A stretch of DNA of 64,000 nucleotides from a virus. The notes beneath the pieces are model-generated. The model was given only the letters and a program-made list of their open reading frames with translations. It searched no databases and was not told the origin of the DNA. Position numbers and translations under genes: made by a program. Each line of letters begins with the position of its first letter. Positions within the stretch are counted from its first letter, which is position 1. Shown piece after piece: positions 16,907 to 25,530 of this stretch. The stretch covers positions 1 to 64,000 of the IMG/VR virus record IMGVR_UViG_3300017743_000005. The stretch is one strand, 5' to 3'.

Positions 16907-17593
16907 TTATAGAACTTTTCGGGTACCCGCTATACGACTTAGTCGTTCGGACAATGTAAGTTTTGACCAGTCATTTGAGATTGTGTATGTTTTACCTGCA
17001 ATTTCGATTTTAGAATCATCTTCATTGGATTCCTTTACCTTATATGACTTACCATCTACTTCAAACTCATCGTCACCGTCTTCCTTTGCCTTAGTAACAG
17101 CTGCACCAAATGCGTTGCCCTCTTCAACATCTTCATCACTTTCTGCATCAGACTCTTCTTCACCGACAAATTCTTCCGTGTCTTCTTGCTCTGTGATTTC
17201 TTTTTTTTCTTTTAACTTATATTTTTTACCACCCACTTCAAATTCGTTTTCGTTGTTTTCACGTGCAGCCTTTACTGCGGCCCCAAATGCGTTGCCTTCT
17301 TCTATTTTTTCATCATCGTCAGATGAATCATCAGAGTCTGTTTCATTTTTTTGCTTTTTAAGAATTGCTTTCTTGAGTGGTTCAGGAAGTTTTTCTTGTG
17401 CTTTAGTGAGTCCTTCATCAACACCCTCGTCAGATGAGTCATCAGAGTCTGTTTCATTTTTTTGCTTTTTAAGAATTGCTTTCTTGAGTGGTTCAGGAAG
17501 TTTTTCTTGTGCTTTAGTGAGACCTTCGAATAATTCTAATTCAGAAATTACTTCTTTGATAATTTTTTTTAGTTCGGTTCGTGTGATTTTCAT
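16907..17593 (-). CDS. Repeat-containing acidic head/core protein
   Basis: A 228-residue acidic protein with an N-terminal helix (MKITRTELKKIIKEVISELE). Two near-identical 37-residue units (GLTKAQEKLPEPLKKAILKK plus an acidic Ser tail) follow. Then come two copies of another unit, (E)EGNAFGAAV + KA + EFEV-GKKYK-KE. The C-terminal WSKLTLSERLSRIAGTRKVL resembles the ends of other core proteins in this cluster. It sits between the protease group and the scaffold, so an internal core or head protein is likely. I do not recognise a named family. Confidence 0.65.
   Translation of the reverse strand: MKITRTELKKIIKEVISELELFEGLTKAQEKLPEPLKKAILKKQKNETDSDDSSDEGVDEGLTKAQEKLPEPLKKAILKKQKNETDSDDSSDDDEKIEEGNAFGAAVKAARENNENEFEVGGKKYKLKEKKEITEQEDTEEFVGEEESDAESDEDVEEGNAFGAAVTKAKEDGDDEFEVDGKSYKVKESNEDDSKIEIAGKTYTISNDWSKLTLSERLSRIAGTRKVL
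17320..17527 (-). repeat. 111-nt direct duplication inside core gene
   Basis: Bases 17320-17416 and 17431-17527 are the same apart from two substitutions, offset 111 nt (37 codons). Such identity marks a recent duplication, in contrast to the second, diverged repeat pair in the same gene. Confidence 0.9.
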
Positions 17594-17618
17594 AATAAAT
17601 TATAGTTTATATTGGTTT

Positions 17619-18311
17619 TTAGAAATTTTTGCTCAAAAATAGTTTATTGTAGTTTTTAAGTAAAGATTGATCATCGTGTTCAAATTCGGTTGTGTGGGAG
17701 CAAGTCTGCTCAGTCAAAAACTTAATTAATAGTGTTTCTACTTGATGAAGTTCATCTGTTTTTAATTCATATAAGTTTGAATTTTTATTTTGGGCATCTT
17801 TCACTATTATTTTTGAAAACTTAGTAAATAAACCTGGATCAAACATAGAACTTTTTCTTTTATTTTTTATATTTTCTAGTATAGGTTGAATTGTGTTTTC
17901 ATTTATGTCAACTGATTCAATAATAGATGTTACACTTTCAGAAATTAATTGTTCATTTAAATTAGTTAAAATCTTATGGTTGTTTCCACGGATTCTACTT
18001 AATGAATCTGACACAGACATTGTATATTCCATCAACTCTCCATAAAATTCAGCAGATGGACAGAACTCATATATTTCTACTTGACTTCTATAATGTCCAC
18101 CGAACCTAGATTCTAAACATGGATTGAATTCTAAATTATTGTTTTTTGCGTAATCGTTTGCATCCGATGTAGTTCCAGTTAAAATTGTTTCAGTTACATA
18201 TCCGTTGAATCCTAAACTTTTTTTGTTTAACTTTCCAATGATAGTATCTTCAAACTCAATATTTTCAAGCAAATGCTTTTGTACAAGATTCTTAATTTGT
18301 TGTTTCTTCAT
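17619..18311 (-). CDS. Unknown head-cluster protein (230 aa)
   Basis: Start chosen at ATG 18311 (MKKQQIKNLVQKHLLENIEF), which has an AGGAA Shine-Dalgarno 9 nt upstream. The longer frame to 18368 runs far into the preceding gene. The protein has an N-terminal amphipathic helix, a central part with YRSQVEIYEFCPSAEFYGEL, and a helical C-terminus. It overlaps the preceding gene by 20 nt. No family is recognised. The N-terminus is of the same type as in the neighbouring core proteins. Confidence 0.6.
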   Translation of the reverse strand: MKKQQIKNLVQKHLLENIEFEDTIIGKLNKKSLGFNGYVTETILTGTTSDANDYAKNNNLEFNPCLESRFGGHYRSQVEIYEFCPSAEFYGELMEYTMSVSDSLSRIRGNNHKILTNLNEQLISESVTSIIESVDINENTIQPILENIKNKRKSSMFDPGLFTKFSKIIVKDAQNKNSNLYELKTDELHQVETLLIKFLTEQTCSHTTEFEHDDQSLLKNYNKLFLSKNF

Positions 18312-18753
18312 TTTTTGTTTCCTGTGATATTTCAAAGTAACGATTGAGAATATTACCCATATCCTCATATAGACCTTGCATACGTTGTGTAAAAATTTGT
18401 CGTTCGTTTGCAGTTTTGTGAAACTGCTTTGCCAGTGACTTTAGTTCATTTAAGTTTCTCTTTACACTAACTGCATCGAACCAATCATCAGTTTCACTCA
18501 ACATATACTTAGATGCAGACGAAACAATATTGCATAAATCTTCTGCAATATCTATGTCACTTATATTTGTATTTATGTATTTTTGGTAATTAGTAAATTT
18601 ATTTACCTTTTCTCCAGTTTCTTGTTTCTCTCCAGTAGACAATGTTTCATCAGAAAACAAAGACTCAGTTAAGATGTCATCAGAAACTTTTATTGATTTT
18701 AACTCGTCTACTAAAACTTCTTCTATTATTTTTACAAGTTCTTGTTTTTTCAT
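18292..18753 (-). CDS. Unknown head-cluster protein (153 aa), possible core protein
   Basis: A 153-residue, mostly helical protein starting MKKQELVKIIEEVLVDELKS. Residues ~75-140 form a long charged helix (VKRNLNELKSLAKQFHKTAN). Its ATG overlaps the stop of the protease gene (ATGA-type, 18750-18753), so translation is coupled to the protease. Neighbours suggest a minor prohead core protein like gp67/gp68 of T4, but I see no sequence signature for either. Confidence 0.6.
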   Translation of the reverse strand: MKKQELVKIIEEVLVDELKSIKVSDDILTESLFSDETLSTGEKQETGEKVNKFTNYQKYINTNISDIDIAEDLCNIVSSASKYMLSETDDWFDAVSVKRNLNELKSLAKQFHKTANERQIFTQRMQGLYEDMGNILNRYFEISQETKNEETTN

Positions 18754-19382
18754 TTTGAAGACTCTCCAATTTCCCCGAGGATTTCATGTATTATAGATTC
18801 AACATTGCAAAATTTAGTACAAACTCTACCAGATGTTATTGTTTGTTCTTGGTTTACAGATTCATTCATAGCAACGGGTTCTAAAAACGCACCCCGTGTT
18901 GACGGGTTACTTACAAAGTCAAATGCAACCAACTCAAAGTCATCGTTAACAAGTGTCTTGCCCTCGGATTCACGTGTAGTTCCCATACCACGTGAACTTA
19001 TTCCAAGTGTAATTCCTGACTTAAAAAGTTCTTTTAATATATTTCCTGCTGGTGTACTCAAAACTTCTACTTTTCCAAGAAGACTATCACCGTCCCACCA
19101 CATCTTAGTAACATTGTGACTTACATTCTGTAGATTAACCACACTGCTTTCTGGGTGGTCTAATTCTCCAAGTGCCCGTTTGTCGTTAATTAGTTCTTGG
19201 TACTTAGTTGCTTCTCTCTCAAGTAAATTTCTTCCATACACACGACCATTTTGATTTTGCTCTTTTGCTTTTTGCAGAATACCTTGCACAACAAGGTTTC
19301 CGTTGTTTTCATTTATACTCTCGTTTATTTGAGTTCTATTAAACTCAAATGGCATGGTTGATACTAAAACTTGCTTTGTCAT
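18750..19382 (-). CDS. 21: Prohead core protease gp21
   Basis: A 210-residue serine protease of the T4 gp21 (U9/S80-type) prohead family. The His box is LGELDHPESS (about residues 71-80) and the Ser box is GITLGISSRGMGT (~122-134). The following FELVAFDFVSNPSTRGAFLE is the typical downstream block. It cleaves the scaffold, core and capsid proteins after (L/I)xE during head maturation. T4 gp21 is 212 residues, a close match in size. The C-terminal ~30 residues are probably an autocleavable tail. A gene-sense TATAAATATTTATTT lies 29 nt upstream. Confidence 0.93.
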   Translation of the reverse strand: MTKQVLVSTMPFEFNRTQINESINENNGNLVVQGILQKAKEQNQNGRVYGRNLLEREATKYQELINDKRALGELDHPESSVVNLQNVSHNVTKMWWDGDSLLGKVEVLSTPAGNILKELFKSGITLGISSRGMGTTRESEGKTLVNDDFELVAFDFVSNPSTRGAFLEPVAMNESVNQEQTITSGRVCTKFCNVESIIHEILGEIGESSK

Positions 19383-19410
19383 ATTATATAAGTATATATC
19401 TAAAAATAAA

Positions 19411-19418
19411 TATTTATA
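19411..19418 (-). promoter_or_regulatory. T4-late-like octamer upstream of protease gene
   Basis: Gene-sense TATAAATA at 19418-19411, 29 nt before the gp21 ATG, inside an 80-nt gap without a gene. Promoter role is inferred. Confidence 0.4.
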
Positions 19419-19463
19419 TCTATTTAAGATAAAGTTTTAATATATACTAAAATCAAATTTATA

Positions 19464-19955
19464 TTAAATAGACGAATTGCTTATATCATCCAAGGAAATA
19501 TGTTCTTCAAGAGTATTATTTGTTTTAATTTCGTTAGAAGATTCGTTTGATATTGCTTTGTTTTTTATCAAATTTATTTCATGCGTACAAGATAAACTTG
19601 CAGATGTTAATGACTTAATAACCTGATCAATGCTTGATTTAACACCTTCGAGGGTTTTTGTAAGATCGTTTGAACTAAAACCAACACCCTCTTTTATAGT
19701 ATTACAACTAATTGAATATCCATATAGATTTGTTTCTGTATTTTTTTTCAATGTTACACTTAGTTTAGAACTATCACACGATGTAGTATAATTCACACCG
19801 TTTGCTTTTTCAGTCCAATTTGATGACAACGAGTTTTTAAGTTCTGTTGTCCATGCATCTGATTTAGTTTTTTTGGGTTCTGCTGATTTCTTTGATGAAA
19901 ATTTTCTTTCTAAATTACCCGCATTTATTATATCTAGTCTTGTGCAATCTTCCAT
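19464..19955 (-). CDS. Unknown protein (163 aa)
   Basis: A 163-residue Ser/Thr/Lys/Asn-rich protein (starts MEDCTRLDIINAGN). Four cysteines lie in short contexts (EDCTR, TSCDSS, ISCNTI, LSCTHE). Alternating strand-like segments at ~50-90 (VNYTTSCDSSKLSVTLKK; LYGYSISCNT) suggest a small beta sheet. The ATG at 19955 has a clear GAGGT ribosome site. It follows the 154-residue gene by 4 nt. No family is recognised. Context is the portal-protease interval, where T4 has gp67 and gp68. Confidence 0.6.
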   Translation of the reverse strand: MEDCTRLDIINAGNLERKFSSKKSAEPKKTKSDAWTTELKNSLSSNWTEKANGVNYTTSCDSSKLSVTLKKNTETNLYGYSISCNTIKEGVGFSSNDLTKTLEGVKSSIDQVIKSLTSASLSCTHEINLIKNKAISNESSNEIKTNNTLEEHISLDDISNSSI

Positions 19956-19959
19956 TTTA

Positions 19960-20424
19960 TTACCTCATATTTCTAAGTTTATCGGTTATCTTAAATATTC
20001 TTTCTTCCATACGACCAATAAACTTACTTGTTGTTTTCCAATATTTTTTACTATCGGTTTTTGTTTCGTTTTTAAACTTCTCTGCAACAACAATTAGTTT
20101 TTCAATTTCTCTTAAATTTTTATTTATCTCACGAATAGTTACACCAATTTTTTGCACAGGAGTATAATCCGGATGATCTCTAAATAAATGAAATAGACTT
20201 TTACCTTCACTTATTGTATTGTTGTTATCTTCATCCGTAATTTCATAATCAAAAACTTCAGCACGATTCTTTATATTTTTTTTATGTACATCCTCGTCAG
20301 ATGATTTATCAAATGCAAATGGTGTAGAATATCCGTCAACATTAGATGTTGAATTTAGTTCACTTACTTGTTTTTTTATATAAAGACGAATTAAATCTCT
20401 AAATTTTTTTTCAACTAGATTCAT
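19960..20424 (-). CDS. Unknown helical protein (154 aa)
   Basis: A 154-residue charged protein. The N-terminus (NLVEKKFRDLIRLYIKKQVS) is helical and ~60 acidic residues follow. The C-terminal half has the block HPDYTPVQKIGVTIREINKN and a long basic helix to the end (EERIFKITDKLRNMR). It overlaps the 289-residue gene by 14 nt. Function unknown. It probably belongs to the prohead assembly group by position. Confidence 0.6.
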   Translation of the reverse strand: MNLVEKKFRDLIRLYIKKQVSELNSTSNVDGYSTPFAFDKSSDEDVHKKNIKNRAEVFDYEITDEDNNNTISEGKSLFHLFRDHPDYTPVQKIGVTIREINKNLREIEKLIVVAEKFKNETKTDSKKYWKTTSKFIGRMEERIFKITDKLRNMR

Positions 20425-21280
20425 GCTTCTTTAATTCTTTAATTAATTCGTATGACATAAGTAATGTAGTTACCTGAGAATCTTTTACCACACGACCTTC
20501 ACGAATATTATCTAACTGAGTTACTACTTCGTCTAATTTGATGGAAACAACTTTATCATCGATAATTTTATTTTTAAGAGAAACTAATTCTTTTTTAACT
20601 TTTGGAATTTCTTTGTTTATGTACTCTCTCAAACTATTTGTATTTGAAATATTATTGATATAGTTTTTTAGTAAAGTTTGTTGACTTTCATCTAAACTAC
20701 TATATTTTTTATTGAAATTATTAACAAGTAACTTATAACTGATAAGTCGTAGATCTTCATTTTGCTTTTCGTACATTTCAACCACTTCTTCATTTTTAAC
20801 CGAACTTGTTTTTTGATTTAGTATGTTTCGTACAATTGTATTTTTTGATTCATATATCTCTTTTGGGTCACAAAATACAGTGGGTGTCTTACTTTCAAAT
20901 AACTTGTATATACTTGCATAGGTCTTATAATTTCTTATCTTAGAACGAAGAAAGTCATCCATTGGATAACTACTCTTCATCTCTTTAACGAGATTGTATC
21001 TAGCATTGCTTAATTCAGATGAATTTAGTTTAGAGTGAGATTGTACAACTACATCAAGGAACTTCTCTGCCGATGATTCGTCTGAAAAAGTTTCTTCCAT
21101 TAGAAGTTGATATAATCGTTGCTCTTGACCTAGTACCGATTCTTCGGAAAAGTAATTACGCATAAGTTCATTGGCATATGACTTTTTGTTATCGTTTAAT
21201 ATATCCGCAGTAATTTGTCTTACTAATAACTCAAATAATATGCCGGTATTTTTAAATTTGCTATGTTTTAATTTTTTCAC
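20411..21280 (-). CDS. Conserved phage protein between portal and protease (289 aa)
   Basis: A 289-residue, almost wholly helical protein. It starts with GTG at 21280 (KKLKHSKFKNTGILFELLVR), followed by a conserved-looking QITADILNDN block and KIRNYKTYASIYKLFE near residue 120. I recall this N-terminal pattern from marine T4-like phages, where it is annotated only as a structural or hypothetical protein. The C-terminal ~100 residues form a coiled coil. It directly follows the portal gene, so a head assembly role is likely. Confidence 0.65.
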   Translation of the reverse strand: MKKLKHSKFKNTGILFELLVRQITADILNDNKKSYANELMRNYFSEESVLGQEQRLYQLLMEETFSDESSAEKFLDVVVQSHSKLNSSELSNARYNLVKEMKSSYPMDDFLRSKIRNYKTYASIYKLFESKTPTVFCDPKEIYESKNTIVRNILNQKTSSVKNEEVVEMYEKQNEDLRLISYKLLVNNFNKKYSSLDESQQTLLKNYINNISNTNSLREYINKEIPKVKKELVSLKNKIIDDKVVSIKLDEVVTQLDNIREGRVVKDSQVTTLLMSYELIKELKKHESS

Positions 21281-21303
21281 GTGAACTTTATGATAATAAT
21301 GTA

Positions 21304-21311
21304 TATAAATA
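21304..21311. promoter_or_regulatory. AT-rich octamer after portal gene
   Basis: TATAAATA on the plus strand, partly repeated (ATATAAATATAAATAT), 24 nt before the GTG at 21280. The 78-nt gap after the portal gene holds no gene. Confidence 0.25.
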
Positions 21312-21359
21312 TAAATATAGTTAATATTTCTTAAATTTAATTATCATGCTAATTTTATT

Positions 21360-23177
21360 TTAATCTAACTTAACTTCTTTTTCTAAATTTTCCACAAAAT
21401 TTTTAACAGATTCTTCTGTTTCTACAAGTAGTTTTTGTGTATCTCCTGTATGCTCTGATTGTTTTCTTGTAAGAAAATCATCTAACTTTCTTAAATCAGA
21501 TTCTAATTTTAGTGGACTTTCAGTTGTTCTTCCTGATATGTGTCTTTCATCTGCCCCAAGTGGATCACGTCCCATTGGTTTGTCATCTGGATGATCGTAT
21601 TTTTTGTTTTTGTTTTTTCGTTTCTTTTCTTCTTTTCGTTTTTGATGCACTTTGTCATCTATATCAGATTCACCAAAATTAAATGAATTGTCATTGTCTT
21701 CGGAGTCTTCATCATCTGCTTTATTATCTTCTGCCGCTGGATCAGTTCCTTCGTTTTGAATACTCTCTAATCTAAAAAATTCTTTCGCATCATCAACAAA
21801 ATCTTTGCGAATTTCTGCAACTTCATCTTCAGCAAGTCCAAATATTTTATCATAAACCCACTCTTTTGAAAACATTTTAGCATCAATCATATCACGGGCA
21901 GTATTTAGTTTTTCTGATAATATTCTGACTCGTTCTTCTTCAAATATAGTAGACGGATTGGTAAGTGATAAATTAAAATCAACCAATTTACTGTCTTTAT
22001 ATCCCTGTGAATATAAGTGAACTACTGCAATTTTAGTTAATTCACTTAGTAATATTCGTTGCACTCGTTCAATTGTTCGTGCAAATCGAATATCCTCGGC
22101 CGCAAGTGTTGCTTTACCTGTTATACCTTCTTCGTACCCTAGAAATGCTTTTGGTACTTTAAGTGCCGCCATCATTTTGTTTTTAACATATTCAATATCT
22201 TCTGTTCCATCATATGTCATTCCACCCAGACTTTCTATGCGTGTCCCACTGTCACCACCCCGTACAGGTAAAAAGAAATCCTCGGTCATATTTTGTAAAT
22301 TGAATTTAAGGTTATAGTCACCTGTTTGTTGATCTACGTATGGAACTTTTTTCATTTTATTGATCACCTTCTGCATAAAGTTATCAACTTCATTCGGAGG
22401 AATGTTACCAATATCAATGTAAAACATTCGTTTTTCAGGTGCTCGCATTATTCTGTGAATAAGCATGGCATCTTCCATCAATTGAAGTTGTTTCCATGAA
22501 CGACGTGCCGATTCAATCATACTTTTTCCATATGGTAAGAAGTTTGTATCACCGAGTAGTCTGAAGTGAGCAATTTCGTAATTTTCATACGATGCTTTAT
22601 TTGCACCCTCTTGTTTGAAACATACATACGCAGGATTTTCAGGATCCAAATCTTCAATTCTTGTCATTTCATATGTAGAAATTGGTTTAACATTCAAGAC
22701 TCCGTAGTCAGGTTCAATTTCTAAATGCAGATAAAAATCTCCATATTTACACATATTCCTAGTCCACCCCCATAAATTAAATTCGATATTTAATATTTCA
22801 TAAAATAAATTTTCAAGTATACCTTTTACGTTGGAATCTTGACTTGATATTTTTAAAACTTCACCAAATTCACTTTTAGTAGTACATTCATCGGAATAAA
22901 TATCCAATGCACTTGATAAAATTGGATCGTTGTCCATTACATCATAATCATTGAATAATTCAAGTCTTGCTGTTTGAAATCCTATATTGTTGTGCATACT
23001 TACATAATCACTATACATTGTATGCATTCTATTATACTTATCACGTACACTACTAGAGTGTTGAATATCATCAGTATCAACTACTTTTAATTTTTTTCCA
23101 CCTACATTTCTAACTATAACATCAGAAGAAAATAAACGTTTAAGTCCGGCAAATAATTTGTTTTTTGGTTTAGCCAT
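21360..23177 (-). CDS. 20: Portal protein gp20
   Basis: A 605-residue portal (T4 gp20 is 524). Typical blocks are DPILSSALDIYSDECTT near 78-95, FNLWGWTRNMCKYGDFYLHLE, LPYGKSMIESARRSWKQLQLMEDAM, RAPEKRMFYIDIGNIPPNEVD, and VPKAFLGYEEGITGKATLAAEDIRFA. It forms the dodecameric ring at one head vertex through which DNA enters and leaves, and to which terminase and neck bind. The C-terminal ~130 residues are a charged extension (DDEDSEDNDNSF, then KRKEEKKRKNKNKKYD) that is longer than in T4. Confidence 0.95.
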   Translation of the reverse strand: MAKPKNKLFAGLKRLFSSDVIVRNVGGKKLKVVDTDDIQHSSSVRDKYNRMHTMYSDYVSMHNNIGFQTARLELFNDYDVMDNDPILSSALDIYSDECTTKSEFGEVLKISSQDSNVKGILENLFYEILNIEFNLWGWTRNMCKYGDFYLHLEIEPDYGVLNVKPISTYEMTRIEDLDPENPAYVCFKQEGANKASYENYEIAHFRLLGDTNFLPYGKSMIESARRSWKQLQLMEDAMLIHRIMRAPEKRMFYIDIGNIPPNEVDNFMQKVINKMKKVPYVDQQTGDYNLKFNLQNMTEDFFLPVRGGDSGTRIESLGGMTYDGTEDIEYVKNKMMAALKVPKAFLGYEEGITGKATLAAEDIRFARTIERVQRILLSELTKIAVVHLYSQGYKDSKLVDFNLSLTNPSTIFEEERVRILSEKLNTARDMIDAKMFSKEWVYDKIFGLAEDEVAEIRKDFVDDAKEFFRLESIQNEGTDPAAEDNKADDEDSEDNDNSFNFGESDIDDKVHQKRKEEKKRKNKNKKYDHPDDKPMGRDPLGADERHISGRTTESPLKLESDLRKLDDFLTRKQSEHTGDTQKLLVETEESVKNFVENLEKEVKLD

Positions 23178-23237
23178 TTTTTTTACTTATAAGATTATCA
23201 TCTTAGATTATACAATTGAGTATGTCAAGTTTATACA

Positions 23238-23843
23238 TCAATTAAACTCACTTGCAGCTCCTATGATGTCACCTCCATCAAATCCTTGGAATGGTCCAAG
23301 TGGATTCTTTTCTTTTTCTAAACGATCAATATTTTTTTCACCTGAATATAAAACATATTCAACGGTGTCATCCACTATCAAAATTAAGACACTTATATTC
23401 CAACCTGTTGTATGTATGGTTTTTCTAAAATTCAGTATATCCAGAAATACACTTCCTTCTCTTTTGTTTTTTATTCGTTCCAAATTTATTTCATACGCAA
23501 GTCCATCTTCTCTTGCAGATAGCATCTTTAATACACCAACCGGAAGTTCTATTTTGTTGAATAATGTATATCGTGATGGACTATCTAACTTAAACTTGGT
23601 CATAACATCAAGATATGTTAAACGTTTAACATTAGGCATATTTTCTAAATCAAGACCCATTGAAACCAGGTATTCATACTTGGTTTCACCTGGAACAATA
23701 CCGTCAACTAAATCTTCAACTTGCATATATGTTTGAAATGCAGATTCTGTGTATACTCCCTTGGTCGGTAGAAGTGATTGCGTTGTACATCCTCCTGTTA
23801 ATAATATTCCGATAGTTATGAGTATATTCTGCGTTTTTTTCAT
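23238..23843 (-). CDS. Phage-encoded lipoprotein-like protein
   Basis: Start taken at ATG 23843, which has AGGAA 8 nt upstream and lies just after the terminase stop. A start at 23879 would put residues before the signal sequence. The N-terminus (KKTQNILITIGILLTGGC) has two Lys, a hydrophobic core and a Cys at position 19 in a near-lipobox LTGGC; the -3 residue is Thr, not ideal. Mature residues ~30-70 contain VDGIVPGETKYEYLVSMG, recalling the SmpA/BamE pattern of a start motif with G-T-K. Export to the envelope is likely. In some phages such lipoproteins block superinfection, but here this is inferred. It sits in the head operon between gp17 and gp20. Confidence 0.65.
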   Translation of the reverse strand: MKKTQNILITIGILLTGGCTTQSLLPTKGVYTESAFQTYMQVEDLVDGIVPGETKYEYLVSMGLDLENMPNVKRLTYLDVMTKFKLDSPSRYTLFNKIELPVGVLKMLSAREDGLAYEINLERIKNKREGSVFLDILNFRKTIHTTGWNISVLILIVDDTVEYVLYSGEKNIDRLEKEKNPLGPFQGFDGGDIIGAASEFN

Positions 23844-23866
23844 ATTTGTGTTTCCTGTTGATTTTA

Positions 23867-25453
23867 CTAAAATAGCCAATTTATATTTTCTTTTTTGCCA
23901 TGTGCTGTATTAATTTCATATGGATTTGTAGATAATCCCGATTGACCGAATGGTGTAGAGTCAAGTTGAGTTGAACTTCCCATGTAATCAAATAAAGACT
24001 TTTGTGTTTGAACATTTTCACTTCTAAACCTCAATGCAGTATCTCTAACCCACAAACCCATACACAAACTAAGTGTTAAGTCATCGTTGTATCCTTGCAT
24101 TGCCTCTGCACGTTGACCGTTCCAAACGAAAGTAAATAATTCTTCTACCATTCTCTCCGAGAAAATTTCCACTTCTTTCTCACGTATGTAACTTTCCATT
24201 TTAGAAATTATAAGTGGTCTTGTTTTAATTGAAGTAGTAAATCCAGGAACTTGCTTTTTTTCCATACGATTTATTTTGTTTGTGTGTTGTGTCAACTCAT
24301 CAATATACTGATAATCTCTCTGCGTGTAGTACAAATTAGCATATCCTTTATCAATAATCTGTTGTAATACTGCCCATCCTATATTTGCATTTTCAACTAC
24401 AAGTAACGCATTATTAAACTCACTGGCAACTGCTACTAATAAGTTTCCATAATCTTTTGTCTCAATGTCTCCCTTAAATTCTGCTACTTGTCTCACATTA
24501 TCTACATCAAAAACATGAAATGCACTTTTATCACGACCATCACCTCTTGCAACATCAGCCGCAACCACATAGTGCTTTGCGTGATTTGGATACTCCCACA
24601 TCCAATATTCTTTGTTTGCTCCTCGTTTTTCAATTGGTTCTTTTGTCATGTTATTTTTGTACCAATCAAGAACCGAAGCATCCACTACCGAACGACCACT
24701 GCTAATAAAGTCGCAATCACATTCTTGAGCAGCGTCTTTTTCACCGAGATTTTTTGTTTGTAAATCTCTCCAAGTTTGATCTCTATCCGGATGCAATGAC
24801 CAATGCAAATTGATAGGATTAAATTCATTTGATGCGTCTTGTGTCCCAACCCAAGTTTTATGGAAAAAATTACCAATTCCGTTTGGAGTTGATAATAATA
24901 TAGACCTACCACCAGTTGTAATTGTTGATTGTGATGCAGTCCATATTTCTTCCATGTTCGTAATAAACGCACACTCGTCAACGATAAGCAAACTCAATGA
25001 AGATGAACGAGATGCATCAACACTGCTTGAAGCTGCACGTATGTTACTTCCATTTTTGAAACGCATACTGAGTTTATTCTTTTCAGTACACTCACTGCGT
25101 AACCAAGATGGTAGAAAATCTGCCATATGAGTCACCTTGGTAACAATGTTCTTTGCCGTTTCTTGATTGATCGCAATACACAATATAGATTTATCGGTGA
25201 AGAATGTCATCAACCACAAAGCATATCCAGATACAAGTGTGGATATCCCCATTTGTCGTGCTTTTAGAACAATGTTAAATTGCTCATCACGAAAACTTTC
25301 AAGAGTTTTAGTTTGAAAGTCGTATAAATTAAATGGAATTGTACCCAACGTTGGATGTTGAATTTTACAATACTTCTTCATAAAATATGCAGGTGACTTT
25401 AAGCACTCGGCATATTCTTGTTTTATTAATTCTCTTAATGGTAATTTGCCCAT
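23867..25453 (-). CDS. 17: Terminase large subunit gp17
   Basis: A 528-residue packaging motor. N-terminal ATPase: deviant Walker A LKARQMGIST (about residues 61-70) and Walker B LLIVDEC (~153-159) with an adjacent AFI. A coupling-motif-like LLSTPNG follows near 190. C-terminal nuclease of RNase H fold: AADVARGDG (~297), VVENANIGW (~352) and an acidic NDDLTLSLCMG (~455). It cuts concatemeric DNA and pumps it into the head through the portal. The Walker A lysine lies at the start of the loop (K62), as in lambda-type terminases, not in the GK(T/S) place used by T4. Confidence 0.95.
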   Translation of the reverse strand: MGKLPLRELIKQEYAECLKSPAYFMKKYCKIQHPTLGTIPFNLYDFQTKTLESFRDEQFNIVLKARQMGISTLVSGYALWLMTFFTDKSILCIAINQETAKNIVTKVTHMADFLPSWLRSECTEKNKLSMRFKNGSNIRAASSSVDASRSSSLSLLIVDECAFITNMEEIWTASQSTITTGGRSILLSTPNGIGNFFHKTWVGTQDASNEFNPINLHWSLHPDRDQTWRDLQTKNLGEKDAAQECDCDFISSGRSVVDASVLDWYKNNMTKEPIEKRGANKEYWMWEYPNHAKHYVVAADVARGDGRDKSAFHVFDVDNVRQVAEFKGDIETKDYGNLLVAVASEFNNALLVVENANIGWAVLQQIIDKGYANLYYTQRDYQYIDELTQHTNKINRMEKKQVPGFTTSIKTRPLIISKMESYIREKEVEIFSERMVEELFTFVWNGQRAEAMQGYNDDLTLSLCMGLWVRDTALRFRSENVQTQKSLFDYMGSSTQLDSTPFGQSGLSTNPYEINTAHGKKENINWLF

Positions 25454-25530
25454 TAAAGATAAATATGTATATATTTAATTTTCTATAATATAAAAGTTAA
25501 AGGTATCGTCGAAACTTTTATATTTAAGTA

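Noticed and set aside
16983-17642. 219-aa plus-strand frame
   Set aside because: Shadow of the acidic repeat-containing core gene; repeats on both strands create it.
23844-23879. Upstream start for the lipoprotein-like gene (MAILVKSTGNTN...)
   Set aside because: It lies within the terminase coding end, has no better ribosome site, and would place 12 polar residues before the signal peptide.
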